From contig NGZR01000012.1 in assembly GCA_002197995.1 (NCBI GenBank), positions 1 through 64,000 on the forward strand: a DNA stretch of 64,000 bases, written 5' to 3'. Positions 1 to 12,960 of the stretch are shown here, one piece after another. Made by a program: the position numbers and the translations under genes. How positions within the stretch are numbered: position 1 is the stretch's first letter; the number at the start of each line of letters is the position of its first letter. Origin of the DNA: Gaeumannomyces sp. JS-464 (lineage: Eukaryota; Ascomycota; Sordariomycetes; Magnaporthales; Magnaporthaceae). The notes beneath the pieces are model-generated. The model was not told where the DNA came from and searched no databases. It saw nothing but the letters and a program-made list of their open reading frames with translations.

Positions 1-400
1 TACACTACACCACACTACTTACTGCTCTACCACGGTACACACCTCCACGCACGCTTCGACGACACCTACTTCACTCCCACTTTTTACACTACTTTACACT
101 ACTACACTACACACACGACTTTCTTCACTCTTTACACCTGTTTTACACTTCTTTCTTGACTACACACTGACACACGCTTTTTTACACACTCTACACGTAC
201 GTCTACACACTACTTTGTTGTACTTTACACTTACTACTTTACTCACACTACTTTCTACTTACACCTTGTACACACTACTCTTTACGGACTGTGTACACCT
301 GTACACACTCTACCACGCTGTTACTCGTACACACTTGCACACTGTCACTTACCCTACTACTTACACTTTTTTTTACTGACACACTTACACACGCACTTCT
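1..400 (-). CDS. LAGLIDADG homing endonuclease, 3' part (runs off window)
   Basis: In the collapsed reading one minus-strand frame is open over about 100 codons and runs off the left edge. It has the layout of the C-terminal half of a LAGLIDADG protein: a helical block with YKLIEILINIIKYNKYL, then a Lys-rich stretch, then KNGMNSSR, matching the family's conserved K..MN block. Tryptophan is written TGA in the upstream part. No good start codon was found; an in-frame TAA lies just upstream near 425, so the 5' part may be broken or shifted. It lies downstream of cox3 and the tRNA-Ser/Asp/Gly group. The host intron is not identified. A decayed free-standing copy is possible. Confidence 0.45.
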
Positions 401-429
401 TGTCGTCACACCACTGTACACCTCACACT

Positions 430-1500
430 TTTACACACTACACACTGACGACCACCTACGACTACTACTTACCCACACGTTTACTTTTTACACACACTAC
501 ACTTACTACTTACACACACTTACCCCTCTGCACTCCGACACACACTCCTGACACACACTCACCCTTACACACACACACTTACTCACTCGGACTACCTACG
601 ACGTTGACACTACACTGTTTTTACTTTGCTGCTACACACCCTTACACCCCTGACTACACACCACACGACCTTTTGTACACTACTTACGCGGACCTACTAC
701 ACTTACGACTACCTACTACTACGGTGTACGACACCACACACTACACTACACACACTACACACGACACACCACACACTTTACACTACTGTACGCACACTCA
801 CGACTGACTACACACACACTACACTTGTACGCTCCTCGTTCTTCGCTCACACACACACTTGTGTTTACACTTACACCACCGTACCCTCACTACGACGTAC
901 ACGACTTTACACCTCACCGCGGCGTGACTTACACCACACACACACACTACACGACTCTTGCGCCACACTACTACCACCACCACCACCACACCGCACCCAC
1001 ACTACTAACACACCACACACTACACACACTACACACTACTACACTACACACACTACTACACACTACACACACTTACACACACTACACTTACTACACTTAC
1101 ACTACACGACACGACTACTACCCTGCACACACACACACCCTACTTACACACACTACTACACTACCTGACCACCTACTACGGACTTTTTACCTACACCACT
1201 TACCACACACTACTGGCACCACTACACACACACGACACACACTACACACGACACTTACCACCTTACACACACTGTCTACTACTTACTACACCACACTTTG
1301 TACTACACACACTTCGACACTACCTACACACTACACACTTACTTCACTACTTTTTTTTTTACACTACACTCTCCTTACACTACACGTTTACGTTTTTACA
1401 CTACTCTACTACACTACTACTACTACTACACTACCTACTACTACGTACTACACTTACCCACACTACTACACTCACCACTTACACTACCTACACACTACTT
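430..1500. other. AT-rich stretch, no gene recognised
   Basis: Collapsed sequence is very AT-rich, with homopolymer runs including ten T near 1350. No tRNA, rRNA block or protein family was recognised. Confidence 0.5.
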
Positions 1501-1507
1501 ACACTTC

Positions 1508-1614
1508 GGACACACACGACGACGGACACTCGACACCCTCCACGGTGTACACACACACCACTACTTTACGCACACACTACTCTTACCCTTACCCACACTG
1601 GACACACCTTTTCC
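1508..1614 (-). tRNA. trnS: tRNA-Ser (GCU)
   Basis: Collapsed minus strand folds as a tRNA. The acceptor arm is GGAAAAG against CTTTTCC. The T-arm has five pairs around a TTCGATT loop. The anticodon loop is TTGCTAA, giving anticodon GCU on a four-pair stem, and the variable region is longer than usual, which suits a class II serine tRNA. The T-stem pairs only if one C is removed after each A, so this gene helped fix the decoding rule. It is the first of three tRNAs in a row downstream of cox3. Confidence 0.8.
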
Positions 1615-1624
1615 TTCCTTCGTG

Positions 1625-1738
1625 CTGTACCTTCTACACTACCTACTGACACACTACACGACACGTACGGCACGGCTTACCTTCTACCTGCTGGCTTCTA
1701 CTGACACACTACACGCCACGCCACGCACGACTGCTACC
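1625..1738. repeat. Palindromic hairpin cluster
   Basis: Between tRNA-Ser and tRNA-Asp the collapsed sequence holds inverted repeats built from CTTCTACTGCTGGCTTCTA and its partner, with a TATGAAATAAG core. The same core recurs in hairpins near 12.69-12.73 kb and 13.2-13.5 kb. They look like members of a dispersed palindromic repeat family. Confidence 0.6.
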
Positions 1739-1832
1739 GACACCTACGACCCGGACTTCGACACCCGGCACTCTACTTCCCGTGACCACACGGGACACTC
1801 CTTTACCCACACTTACACGTTACCTACGACTC
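1739..1832 (-). tRNA. trnD: tRNA-Asp (GUC)
   Basis: Collapsed minus strand has anticodon stem TTCCC/GGGAA around loop TTGTCAC, giving GUC. The T-arm is GCCGG-TTCGAAT-CCGGT and the D-loop contains AATTGGTAA. The acceptor stem has six of seven pairs with one T-T mismatch. A related copy with an insertion in the anticodon loop lies near 22.2 kb. Confidence 0.8.
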
Positions 1833-2071
1833 TTTACTACCACACACTACACGACGCTACGCTTTACACCTCACCTTACCCCTTACACGGACTACACTGC
1901 TTACACTGTTGCTTTTACACTCCTACACACGTTTACGCTGCACGCTGGTGCACGTTGTACGCACGCACGCTGGCTTCTTACCTTCGTACTGACACACACG
2001 CACACACCCACCACTCACACCTACTACCACACTCCTACGGTACACACACTTACACCTACTTGTACTACTAC

Positions 2072-2161
2072 CGACTTACGTCGGACCTCGACACCCGACC
2101 ACTACCGCTGTTTGGACACGACCACGTACACTCCTACCCACTTACACACTGACTACACTCG
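2072..2161 (-). tRNA. trnG: tRNA-Gly (UCC), copy 1
   Basis: Collapsed minus strand has anticodon loop TTCCAAA (UCC), T-arm GTCGG-TTCGAGT-CCGAC, and an acceptor starting CGATTA that pairs with TAATCG. A copy identical over the tRNA body is found at 13,335-13,424, beside tRNA-Asn. Confidence 0.82.
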
Positions 2162-2361
2162 TTTTGTTACTTTCTGCTGCTGACCTGCTGGCTTACGCAC
2201 GCCACGCGTACCGACACGACCTTCGTACCGCTACCACTACACTACACACACACCTTTTGTACTTCACTACCACTACACACTACTGCTTGCTACACACTAC
2301 GCACACGCTACCTACCACACACACACTACTTTTACTTTACACTTACACACACTTACACACA

Positions 2362-3530
2362 CTTACACCACTACTACACACCTGCTTTACGTACCTACAC
2401 TACACTACACACACTCCCTCCACTCTGCACTCACACACACACACACTCACGGCACTACTCACCTCGCTTGTTTTTCACACGTACCACTACACTCTACTAC
2501 GGACGACTCCTCCACTCACCCTTTACGACACGACTCCTTCACTCACCCTTTACGACACGACTCCTCCACTCACCCTTTACGACACGACTCCTCCACTCAC
2601 CCTTTACGACACGACTTCTCCACCCGCCTTTACTGACTGACTTTTTACCCTGACACTCACTCTTTACGGTGGACTTTTTACCCTGTACCTTGACACTCAC
2701 TCCTTACGACTGACGTTACTTACCTTGTACCTTGACACTCTTCCTCACGACTACACGTTACTTACTCTGTACCTTGGACCCACTCCTTACACCTGTTGTA
2801 CGCTGTACCCACGGACTGACACTACTCACTCACGACTACACTTTACGGACCGTTTTGTACCTTGTACCTGGACTTTTCACTTTTCCGCTGACTTCACGAC
2901 TTCCGACCGCACGCACCGTCTTTTTCTTACACTCACTGACACTACTCCACTCACTCACGGTACCTTCTACGACTGTACACACCTTGGTTTTTTTTTTCCT
3001 TTCGCTTCCACTTGCTGCTTTTCTCTCTGTCTTTCACCTCTTCACTTACTTTTGTTGTCACTACTTGACGACTTGTTTCACGCTTCCACACACGCTTCAC
3101 TCCACGACTTACGACCACACACACACTTCTGTACCTACTCCTTACGCTTTACTTTACACACGCTTACGGTCTTACACACTTTTGCACACCTCCTGACACG
3201 TTGTTCACTTACTCTCTACGGCACACACACCTCCACGCTTGTTGCTTTTCCACTTGCTTCACTTTACACACACGTACACTCTCTGCTCACTACTACACAC
3301 TCGTCCACCTTTTTTCTCACACACTTCGTCACACTACGTTTTTTTTTTACTTTGGACTCTTCACTCTTCTTCTGACCTCACGACACGACTGACTGACGTA
3401 CTTCTTCACTCGCTACTTTGACACTCACCTACTTTTCCTCACTCACTCTGACTTTACTTACTACACACTACACACTACACGGACGTACGCTTTACGCACC
3501 TTTGTGTTGCTACACACTTTACACTGACAC
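2362..3530 (-). CDS. Unrecognised hydrophilic ORF with 7-residue tandem repeat
   Basis: In the collapsed reading a minus-strand frame of roughly 280-300 codons lies directly downstream of the cox3 stop. The N-terminal part is acidic and serine-rich (YSSSSESEEDEDP), followed by a helical, coiled-coil-like Lys/Glu/Gln-rich region and a Lys/Arg patch. The C-terminal third is a linker of Ser/Asp/Lys/Gly with about five copies of GDGGSSK. It ends near IDYVLEKQASDMPDFFDADG and a stop at 2362. TGA must be read as Trp at several places. At least two single-base breaks are needed (near 3150 and 2880), and the start is not resolved: a TAA lies upstream near 3520 and no ATG follows it closely. I recognise no family; no catalytic motif is visible. 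It may be a plasmid-derived or lineage-specific mitochondrial ORF. Confidence 0.5.
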
Positions 3531-3661
3531 ACTTACGTACTCACACGACTACCTACACTTTCACTTACACTGTACTTCCGACACACGGTCTACGCACACG
3601 CTACCACACACGGGTACGGGACTACGCGACACGTACTGCTTCGGACCGGCACCTACCACAC

Positions 3662-3894
3662 TTACACGACACCCTCACTACACTACACACTACGACACAC
3701 TACTACTACACACACACACGTCACTACCACACGTCTACCACACACACTGTCACACTACACACGGACTACCCACGCTTCACACACTCCTACACACTGACTG
3801 GTTGTCACGTTACGCTGACTACTCCACTACTACTCACCACACACGCCACCTGACCACACACACACACTTGTTCCACACTTACTACACCGTGTAC
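3662..3894 (-). CDS. cox3: cox3, last exon (cytochrome c oxidase subunit 3)
   Basis: Cytochrome c oxidase subunit 3 is a membrane subunit of respiratory complex IV in the inner mitochondrial membrane. The collapsed minus strand gives HVIIGTIF, then YGYQLTDNHHLGFEAG, ILYWHFVD and the terminal WGS before TAA at 3662, the classical end of the protein including the conserved YWHFVD motif. Trp in this segment is TGA. The exon starts with TACACG after an intron, completing the Gly-Leu-His codons begun in the exon at 8.18 kb. About four single bases are missing between HVIIG and the stop, so the frame is broken as written. No such clustering is seen in the upstream exon, which makes a real local peculiarity worth checking. 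Confidence 0.85.
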
Positions 3895-6800
3895 CACACT
3901 GACTACTACACCACACCTCACTTACTTGACTTACGACCTACTGTCACTCACTACTTACGTGCTTGTTACACACACACACACACACACACACTACACTTTA
4001 CACACACACTTACACTACTGACACACACGCTTTACCGTCACACTTTTTACCTTTACTGCTACACGCACGCGACGCCTCGTCACACACACGCTCTACCTCT
4101 TACTTACACACGTACACCACCACACTGTTACACTTGACCTACGTCGTTGGACCCTTTACTACTACTGTCACTACACACACACACTACTACCTTGGCACGC
4201 ACACACTTACTCACTTACCTTACCACGACACACACACTGACCTTTCTTGCTACTTACACCTTTTACACACACACACACACTTTTACTTACTACTACACTT
4301 TACCTACTACTTACACTTTACACACACCACACACGTACTACCCCTTTACTACACGACACTTACCCTGACACCTTACACACCACTTTTTTACACTACGTTT
4401 TTCTACGACGACTACTTACACTACGCTTTCGCACCACTTCACCTCACTACCTACCTACTACACACTGTTCCTACTTGTTACTTACTTACTCTACTACACC
4501 ACACCACACTACCTACGCACGACTTCACCTTACCTACACTTTACTCCGTACTTTCTACACTACTACCGTACCCCCTGTGACTCTTACTCTCACTACACGG
4601 GCTACTCACGACTACACACTACACACGTGCGGACTACACTACGACTTGTCTACTTTCACACCACACTTGACACACTACCGTTCTTTACTTACCCCACACT
4701 ACACACTTACTCACTTTGTTGTTACACTCTACTACTTTACTTACACTGTGTACACTTTTACTTGCACTCACACACTACTGTACTTTACCCTTCGACGTGT
4801 ACGTGTGACTACACCCTTTGTACACTACCACTACTCTACCCACACACTTTACACCCACTACACTGACACACACACTCTTTACGCTTTTACACACACTTTT
4901 TACACTACACTACCTCCTTCTTTACTACACTACGACACTCCTCACTACACACTACACGGGGTACTTACACACACTACTTTACTACACGTTCACTGTACTT
5001 TTACTTACACTTTCTACACTACCTACTTGTACGGACTTACCTACTCGACCACTTACTGTTCTCTACGGTGTACGTTACACTACACACACACTTACCCTGT
5101 TTTACACTACACACTTCTTTTACTTTTGTTACTACCACACCTCTACACTTCTTTACACTACTGACTTTTCCACACCTTACACACCCTACGGTACCACTAC
5201 TTTACTTACGTTGACACACACGGTACGCTTCACGCACTCACTACACACTCCGGCTACACTCACACTACTTACGTTTACTTACACTTCTACTCACCTACAC
5301 TACGACACCCACGGTACTTCACTTTACTTTTTCACTACCCTGTCACTTTCTTTTTTACTACACCCTACTACACTACGCCACACTTACCCTTCACGCTGAC
5401 TACACACTGACTACTTTACTTTTCACGTTACGTACACGACCTGCCTTTTCACACACTACACTTTACACACACTGACTGGTACTTTTGACACCTACTTACA
5501 CGACTTCACCACTACACTTACACACTACTACGGTACTTACTACACCACTACTACACACACTGACTTTACTGTCACTTTACCACACACACTACACCTTACC
5601 TTTACTCTTTACGACCTTACGACACTACTGACCCACCACTTTTACACACGTACTTCTTACACTACTACCTCTACACACCCTCGACTTTCACTCCTTACTG
5701 TACACACTTACACTTTGACACACTGTACACACTTGACGCACTACTTTACTACACTTGGTACTCTTTACACACACTCTGTACACGTCTACACTGTGGACAC
5801 ACTTACCCTTCTCCACTCACGTACACACCCCACACACTCACCTCTACTACACACTCTTCTACTCTACACACGACACTACACGACACTTACGCTTCTTTGG
5901 TACGACACGTTGTTGGGACTACGACACACTACTTTACACTTTCTCACGCCTTTCCCGCACGCTACACGCTACCCCACGGACTTGGGACCTCGGCCCCCTT
6001 CTTTTACGGGCACGTGTACGCTGCTGCTGCTTTGGCGACCCTACTTACACACGTCTCCCTCCGCGACACGCGGCTACTCTTACGTACACTACTGTCTCCG
6101 ACCTTTGCGGGACCTGACCGTACTTACACCACACTTACACACACGGCACACTTGCTTTTACACGCGACACGCACCGACACACCACTACGTACACTACTTA
6201 CTACTACACACACACTTTACTACGGACCTACCACACACCACTCCACTGACCACCTACACTACTGACTACACCACTACGTACTACACGTTACACTACTACT
6301 TACTGTTACTTTCACGTACTTTCACCACACTACCTGTTCACGACCTACTACTCTTCTTACACCTACTACTACACCACTACCACGTCACACGTACACACGC
6401 ACCACACACACGACTACACTTCTTTTACTTACGTCGTGACACCCTTTTACACCACCTACACACTTTTTTCGCACACTACACTTTACGTACACACACTACT
6501 TGGCTGCACTACTTTTCTTGACTTACCTTACTACTTACGTACACACACTCACACGACTCTTCACTGCACACTTACACCTTTACTTTTCTGTTTACACTTA
6601 CACTACACACACTACGCTTACTACTTTACTACACACTTTACACACCACGGACCCTACCACCTACACTTTTTACTTTTTTTTACACTTACGCCTTGCTCCT
6701 ACACCCACGACGGGTGCTTCGCTCTGCGACACGCACGACGGACACCACCCTGTACACACGGGTGCGTTACCGACACGTACGGCGTACCCCTTTGGCTCAC

Positions 6801-8179
6801 GGGGCACTGACGACTACACACTACACACACTTACTACTGTTACCCACGTACTTCACTACCCACGACTTTTACACACGACTCTTACTCTTCTTTACACACC
6901 CTTCACACGACGTTACTACTGGGACTTTACTTCTTACACTACACGCTCACGCTACTCGTACCTACACACGTCTTTACCACACTCCACTACGACCTTTACC
7001 TCCACTGTACACACACACTTTTTGGACACACACACACGGGACTTACTTTACTCACTACCACCGTCACTTACACACTTTACTACTACCACACCACACGGTA
7101 CGCACCTACGACACGGTCTTGTTGACCACCTTCTCGACTCTTACCCACCCCCCTACGACTACGTCACACTTACACTTTACGCTACACTACACACGCCTCA
7201 CTCTCTCGCGTGTTGACGACTACTACGACGACACTGACTACTACACTACACCTGACTACCCCACCACTACACACTACACGCACTTACTTTTTCCCTTACA
7301 CCACTACACACACACCACACCCCTCTCCACTCTACCACACACCCCTGCCACTTCACACTTACGGACTCACGGTACTCCCTTGACACACACCACGACCTAC
7401 ACTGGACCGTGGTACCACGGTACACTACCACGTTGGACACACTTGACGTTTTTACACTGTTTCGGACTACACACCCGGTACTTCACTTGACACGCTTTAC
7501 ACGACCTTACTACACTCTCCCTACACTACCCCTCACTACGACTTTACGCTTTTACACACGCTACACACACGCTCTACCACCCACCGCTTACACACTACAC
7601 ACACGGTACACTCCGCTTTTTTTTGACGACACACTTACACACGGACACACTTTGTCACACACACTGACTACACTACCACTTACACTTACTACTCTCGGTA
7701 CACGACCTGACACCACCTACTACTACCTACTACACTACTTTCTGTCTTTACCGTTCACCTACACCACTACCCTACCACCCACACACACACGGACGTGTAC
7801 TTTCTCTACACTTACACTTGTGTACTCTTTGCTACTGCACACCTCACACTACCTACACACTGCTGGTACTTACCACCTTCACGCCACGACTACTCGACGG
7901 TACCTTTTTTACGCTACACTTTACACACACCTACACACACCTTCCTTCTGCGTCACGCACACACCCCTGTACACCCCACACTACACGGGGACACACGCTT
8001 CGACTTGTACTCTTACGTACCTACTACGTACGACACTCTACTTACTGTACTACACTGTTACACACCTTACACTACTACGTTACTTTACACACTACACCGG
8101 TACGGTACGACACCCTACCTGACACCCGCTACACTACTACTTTACACACACACACACACGGGGTTACGACACACCACAC
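3895..8179 (-). other. cox3 group I intron region
   Basis: Between the two placed cox3 exons the collapsed minus strand carries group I core motifs. CCAACGACTAG (R-like, near 4145) is followed by GATGACATAGTC (S-like, near 3940), just before the 3' exon. GCTGCGGGAAA (P-like) lies near 5950-5980. A second S-like motif, AAGATATAGTCTGAAC, near 6330-6360 suggests either two introns in tandem or a twintron. A LAGLIDADG ORF fills 4.3-5.9 kb. The stretch 6.4-8.1 kb is AT-rich with nothing else recognised. Confidence 0.65.
4318..5945 (-). CDS. LAGLIDADG homing endonuclease with C-terminal DNA-binding repeat, in cox3 intron
   Basis: Homing endonucleases of this family cut intronless alleles so the intron is copied in; some also help splicing. 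The collapsed minus strand reads GFTDGEGNF near 5850, the first LAGLIDADG catalytic motif, followed by about 450 codons with helical blocks such as SAEG and TLEGKY. It ends with a NUMOD1-like helix-turn-helix segment (SSMSECAKAINISRKTIKK) and a stop at 4318. The upstream extension reaches at least 5945 in frame. The frame needs about seven single-base corrections, mostly in T or A runs, plus one two-base gap near 4560. As written it would be inactive. The family call is firm; its functional state is not. Confidence 0.75.
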
Positions 8180-8581
8180 ACGCCACTGGACACCCCCGTT
8201 CCGACACGTACACACACACACACACGTCCCACACACGGCACCCGTCACCTTACTACGTACACACACGACACGACTACCACCTACTACCTCTACTTCCTTG
8301 ACACACGCCTGTACACACGACTTACTACGCTACACTACACTACTTGTACGCACACCTGACACCCACTACTACACGGCTCCTTCTCTTTTACCCTTGACAC
8401 TTACTGCTACTGGTGTGCACTACTGTCACCACGTACGCTCCGCTACGACTACACTACACACACTTACCACGTGTTCACACCACTTGGCACGCTCGACACT
8501 GGACTTACTGGGTTCTACTACCCTACTTGGTGGTCACTTGACGACCCCCACACCTCACACTGGTTGGTGTTACACACGCAC
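8180..8581 (-). CDS. cox3: cox3, main internal exon
   Basis: The collapsed minus strand gives about 105 codons of cytochrome c oxidase subunit 3, with the diagnostic blocks ALTPTIELGSQWPP, INPFELPMLNT, SSGATVTYAHHS, QGKREGALYG, FTGFQGIEY, FTISDGAFGT and TGFHG. All are expected, in this order, in the second half of the protein. Trp in SQWPP is TGA. Only one single-base gap, at ATTAAT near 8510, breaks the frame. The exon begins after an intron end (GTGAG before GCTTTAACA) and ends inside the codon after FHG, where the intron to the 3.66 kb exon starts. The 5' part of the gene, to the right, was not located. Confidence 0.92.
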
Positions 8582-8619
8582 CTCACCTTTACTTTGTACA
8601 CACCTTACCTTTACACTAC

Positions 8620-9330
8620 TACACGTACTACGCTACCACACACTACTACGACTTTACACTTTTACTACTACTCTACACACTTTTACTACCTACTTTTCTC
8701 TTTTTACTTCACTTCTACCCTTTTACTTACACTTTCACACCTCACTCTACACCCCTTTTCTACGTTACACACTGGTCTTTGTTTCCTACTTACACTACAC
8801 GCCGCCACACCTTACACACACTCCTCACACACGTCTACGGGACTTTACACCTCCACTGTACGCTTACACACTTTTTCACACTACTACGGTACTACACTTT
8901 TACCCCTGACACTACTCTGACACACACTTTTTCACACCTACCACACACCTCCCCACCACACTCTGGTTTACGACACACTACTACCCTACCCACCACTTTT
9001 ACACACGTTTGTACTTACACACCTACCCTACACACACGACGCTTTACTCTCTACACTACTGTTGACGTTACACACACTACACACCCTTACACTCACACAC
9101 CACGTTTCCCCTACACTTTTGACACTTACGGTGACTTTTTTACACTGCTACTACACACACACACACCACCCCTTCACGCGTCACGTACACACACCCACCT
9201 TACACCCACGTGACACACGTCTTGCACTACTTTCTACTTTGCACACACTTCTGGGCTTACACACACCGGGCTCTACACGTCACGGGACACACGCTACACA
9301 CCTTACACACTTGTCACGACTACTTTTACC
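8620..9330 (-). CDS. LAGLIDADG homing endonuclease in upstream cox3 intron
   Basis: The collapsed minus strand reads DFHWLSGFTDAEGCFFIAL near 9220-9130, a textbook first LAGLIDADG motif with its conserved DAEG and FFI residues. It lies immediately upstream of the main cox3 exon, so it most likely sits in the preceding cox3 intron. I did not trace the full frame; both ends given are estimates. The second motif should lie closer to 8.6 kb. Confidence 0.6.
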
Positions 9331-10094
9331 CTCTACTTTACACTACCGGCTTTACACTACGACCACCTACTTCTACTTACTACCCTTCTACACACGACAC
9401 ACGACTGTTTACCCTTCTTTCACTTACACACGCTACTACACCTTCTTTACACACACACGTACACTACGTTACTACACTGTTTACTACGGTTACACTACGC
9501 GGGTACACTTACTTACACACTGACTCACACTACACTACACGACTACTACACACTCCTCTACACACCCACGACGACCTCTACTACTTGACACACACTTCTG
9601 CCCCACACTTTACGTTACTACTTACCCTACCTCCACACACGACCACACTTTACACTTTGTTCTACACCACGACGCGACGACTCTTTTTCACTGACACGAC
9701 CCTACTTTGACACACTGTACGCTTTTACCCCTACACACGCCTGTTTTACCACCCTACGGGTCTGACACCTACACTTCCTACCTACTACACACCACCCCCT
9801 CCACTCACGTCACACACCCTGTACACTACTACACACGGACTTTACACTCTTGACACGTACGACACACACACACACGACTTTTGACTTACACTACTTCGTA
9901 CTACTACGACACTACTTTTTTTACGCACACACACGCACACACGCCACCCACCCCACACTACCTACTTACCGGGGACGTACGACTACTACACCACGTACTT
10001 ACACACTTTTTTACTTGGACTACTACTACACACACACCCACACGTTTCCCTGGCTCTCACGACGCACCACCCTTACCACACTACTTTACGACAC

Positions 10095-10360
10095 ACACTA
10101 CTTGACACGACACCCGTCTGCTCGTTGCTCTTTTACCACGACTACTACGGACCTACTCTGACTTTACGACTCCGCGACTTACCCCACTTCCACTCCTTCA
10201 CTACGGACTGACACTCTCTACACTGACTGTTACCTACTACCCCTCTACTCACTTACACTGACGGCCACCTACTACACACTACTTTCTACACACTACTACG
10301 TTTACGTTACTTACGACGCTTTACGGGCTTACCCCGGACGTTTGGTTCTTGTTCACCACG
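10095..10360 (-). other. Group I intron core (copy 1 of a four-member family)
   Basis: The collapsed minus strand has GGGGTAAGCCCGTAAAGC (P/Q-like), GGGTAATCGCGGATC (R-like), a downstream TAGTCC, and a closing block GTAAAAGAGCAACGAG. The same arrangement recurs near 17.0, 25.7 and 48.3 kb; in rns it lies inside a proven intron. The flanking exon was not recognised here; it may be the 5' part of cox3. Confidence 0.6.
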
Positions 10361-10369
10361 TGCTACACA

Positions 10370-12480
10370 CCTACACACACACACACACGCTCACGACACT
10401 ACTACGCCACTACACAACACACTACACACGCTTCACGACACACCTACTACACACCGACTACACCACCCTACACACTTTACACTCCCTTTTGTACCACGCC
10501 ACGACGTGTGGTCACCCTACACACACACACGTCACTACACTTTTCACACTACTACTTACCTACTACTTGACTTGGACCTTTACTACTAACTCACACTACG
10601 GTTTACTGACACACCGTACTTGACTCTTCACACCGTACACACGTCTCTGACGGGTCCTACCTACACGACTACTTTACTTCGTCTGTTGGTTCCCTGCTGA
10701 CTACGCCCTACTACACACGACTACGGGTTTCCACGCACTACACGTTACACACTTTACACCGACGGGCACCTTTTACTGTACTACACCCACCGTACGCACA
10801 CCACTACGCGACACTTACCTTACACTCTACGTTTTCCTACTTACACTTCTCTACACTTTTTACACTCTACCCTTCACTCACGTACACGGTGTTGTTTACG
10901 ACACACTTACTCACTACTTACTACACACCTGACACACCTCACTTTTACCACTACACCTACTCACTACTTTCTCACCCTACACTACACTGGACTACTTTAC
11001 TCACACACACTACACTTACACTTACACACACACTGACTACTCTTACTCTACTACGACACGACTACTGTACTACACACGACTACACTACCTTCTGACTCTG
11101 GTTTTACTTACCTACTTACTACACCACTTTTACACACTTACGTACTCTACACACTACTACACACACGACTACACTCTCCACTACACACACGGTTTCACTA
11201 CCTACCACACGACTGTACGGTTTACTCTACACCACACCGTTGACTCTACACTCTACACACCCTTACACACCTACACTTTTTCACCTTACCACGACTCTTT
11301 TACCGACGTACTCTGACTTTACCCTTTGCTTTCTACTACTACTTTACACTACCCACACACACTGTCCGTCACGCTTCGGTACACACACCCACGTTACACT
11401 CACACCTACTTACTTACTTGACACACTCCGTCGCTTGCGCACTCCACACTACACACCTTTCACGACTACTACGACTACACTACACACTACTTTACTCACT
11501 TACACACACACACTTCACACTTACACTTTACTTACACACGGTTACTACTTTTACGGTGTCTTACACTTTTCCACTGTACTCACACTTTACTACACACACA
11601 CGACACGTACTACCCTTCTTTACTCTCCACACTTACACTACACCGTACGACGTACTTTTACCCTGACTACACTTGACACACACCGTCCTACTACCCACCC
11701 TACACTTCTGACTTGACACTACACACTGCACACACACACGACCCTACACACTTACTCACACTACTGACGACACGTACACACACACCTACTTCTACGGACT
11801 TACACGTACTCTACTTTACACGGTTGTACTTTCCTACACTGACACGGACACTACTACTACTACTGACCCACTCACCCTTCTACACACACGACCCACCTTA
11901 CACACTACACTACTCCACACACTACACACTTACGGACTTACTTTTTACTACACACTACTTTTTACGTACGACACCACACGTACGACACTTACTACTACAC
12001 ACTCTACGTCTTACACTTACACTTTCTTCTTTGGGTACTACGCTTTACGCTGTTTTCACACTACTCACACACGACTTCGACACTACTACTACGGCTGTAC
12101 CCCTCTGCTACTTACTCACCGACACACTCACACACACCACTACGACTGACCACTTACGCACGTACTTACACACGCTACACACTACACACTGACTACACTA
12201 CTCCACTTACTTAACACACTTGTGCACTACGACTACACGGCCCCACCTACGACACGTTACACACGCTACACTACACACTACTACCTACGACACTACTACA
12301 CACGGTCACGGACGACACGGACGACACACCTACACTGACACACACGGACTGACTCTTGGACACACTTACCTTCTTACCTGACACACTACGTCACACACAC
12401 ACTTTTTTTACTTTACTACTTACTTACGTTACTGTACTTTTCCCTACACCACTTGGTTTTTACTACGCTGCTACTGCTCC
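10370..12480. other. AT-rich stretch, no gene recognised
   Basis: Sampled, not fully collapsed. No tRNA, rRNA block or known protein was noticed. The missing 5' exon or exons of cox3 may lie here or near 9.4-10.1 kb. Confidence 0.3.
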
Positions 12481-12574
12481 TGACTTTACCTACCGTACGT
12501 ACCTACCGTACGCGACTACCCACGGTACGCACACTTGACACACACACTACTACTTACTTTTCACTTACTCACAC

Positions 12575-12760
12575 TACGCTTCCTACCGACACGTACCGAC
12601 ACGTACCGACACGTACCGACACGTACCGACACGTACCGGTACCGGACGTACACGCACACGCGACACGCTACGCGACACGCCACGCTACCTACTGACACAC
12701 TACACGCACTTGCTTACTTTCACTACGTACGCTACGCACACGCACTCACTTCTACCTTGT
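12575..12760. repeat. TACGAAG tandem units and large hairpin
   Basis: The collapsed sequence has about five consecutive units of TACGAAG, then a long hairpin with arms GCTACTATGAAATAAGCA and TGCTTATTTCATAGTAGC. The unit TACGAAGTA and its relatives recur near 13.0-13.5, 28.75-28.81, 45.5, 47.25 and 47.9-48.1 kb. These look like dispersed palindromic elements of mitochondrial GC-cluster type. Confidence 0.75.
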
Positions 12761-12845
12761 TACACGCTACTACACACACACACTTTTACACGTACACTGT
12801 ACACACTACACCACTACACACGCACACGCACACGCACACGCACGC

Positions 12846-12940
12846 ACACGACGTACCTACGGACACTCGACACCCCACGACACCTGGACACGGTTGACAC
12901 GCTTCTACACTTTTACCCACTTACACACCTACCACCTCTT
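12846..12940 (-). tRNA. trnW: tRNA-Trp (UCA)
   Basis: The collapsed minus strand folds with acceptor AAGAGTG/TACTCTT, D-loop TTTAATGGTAAAA, and a T-arm around TTCGATT. The anticodon loop is CTTCAAC, giving UCA, which reads both UGA and UGG. This agrees with TGA used as Trp in cox1 and cox3 (genetic code 4 or similar). Four of five anticodon-stem pairs form. Confidence 0.78.
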
Positions 12941-12960
12941 ACTACACACACACTACTACT

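Noticed and set aside
1330..1372. Short minus-strand ORF after an AAGGAG motif
   Set aside because: Only about 14 codons, beside a run of ten T; no support as a gene.
3662..5945. Physarum-type C-insertion RNA editing as the firm explanation of frame gaps
   Set aside because: Gaps also need A on the coding strand in the rns intron ORF and fall in homopolymers of all sizes; kept only as a hypothesis for the cox3 end.
12575..12660. CRISPR array (tandem TACGAAG units)
   Set aside because: Units are adjacent with no spacers and occur as palindromes in a mitochondrial context.
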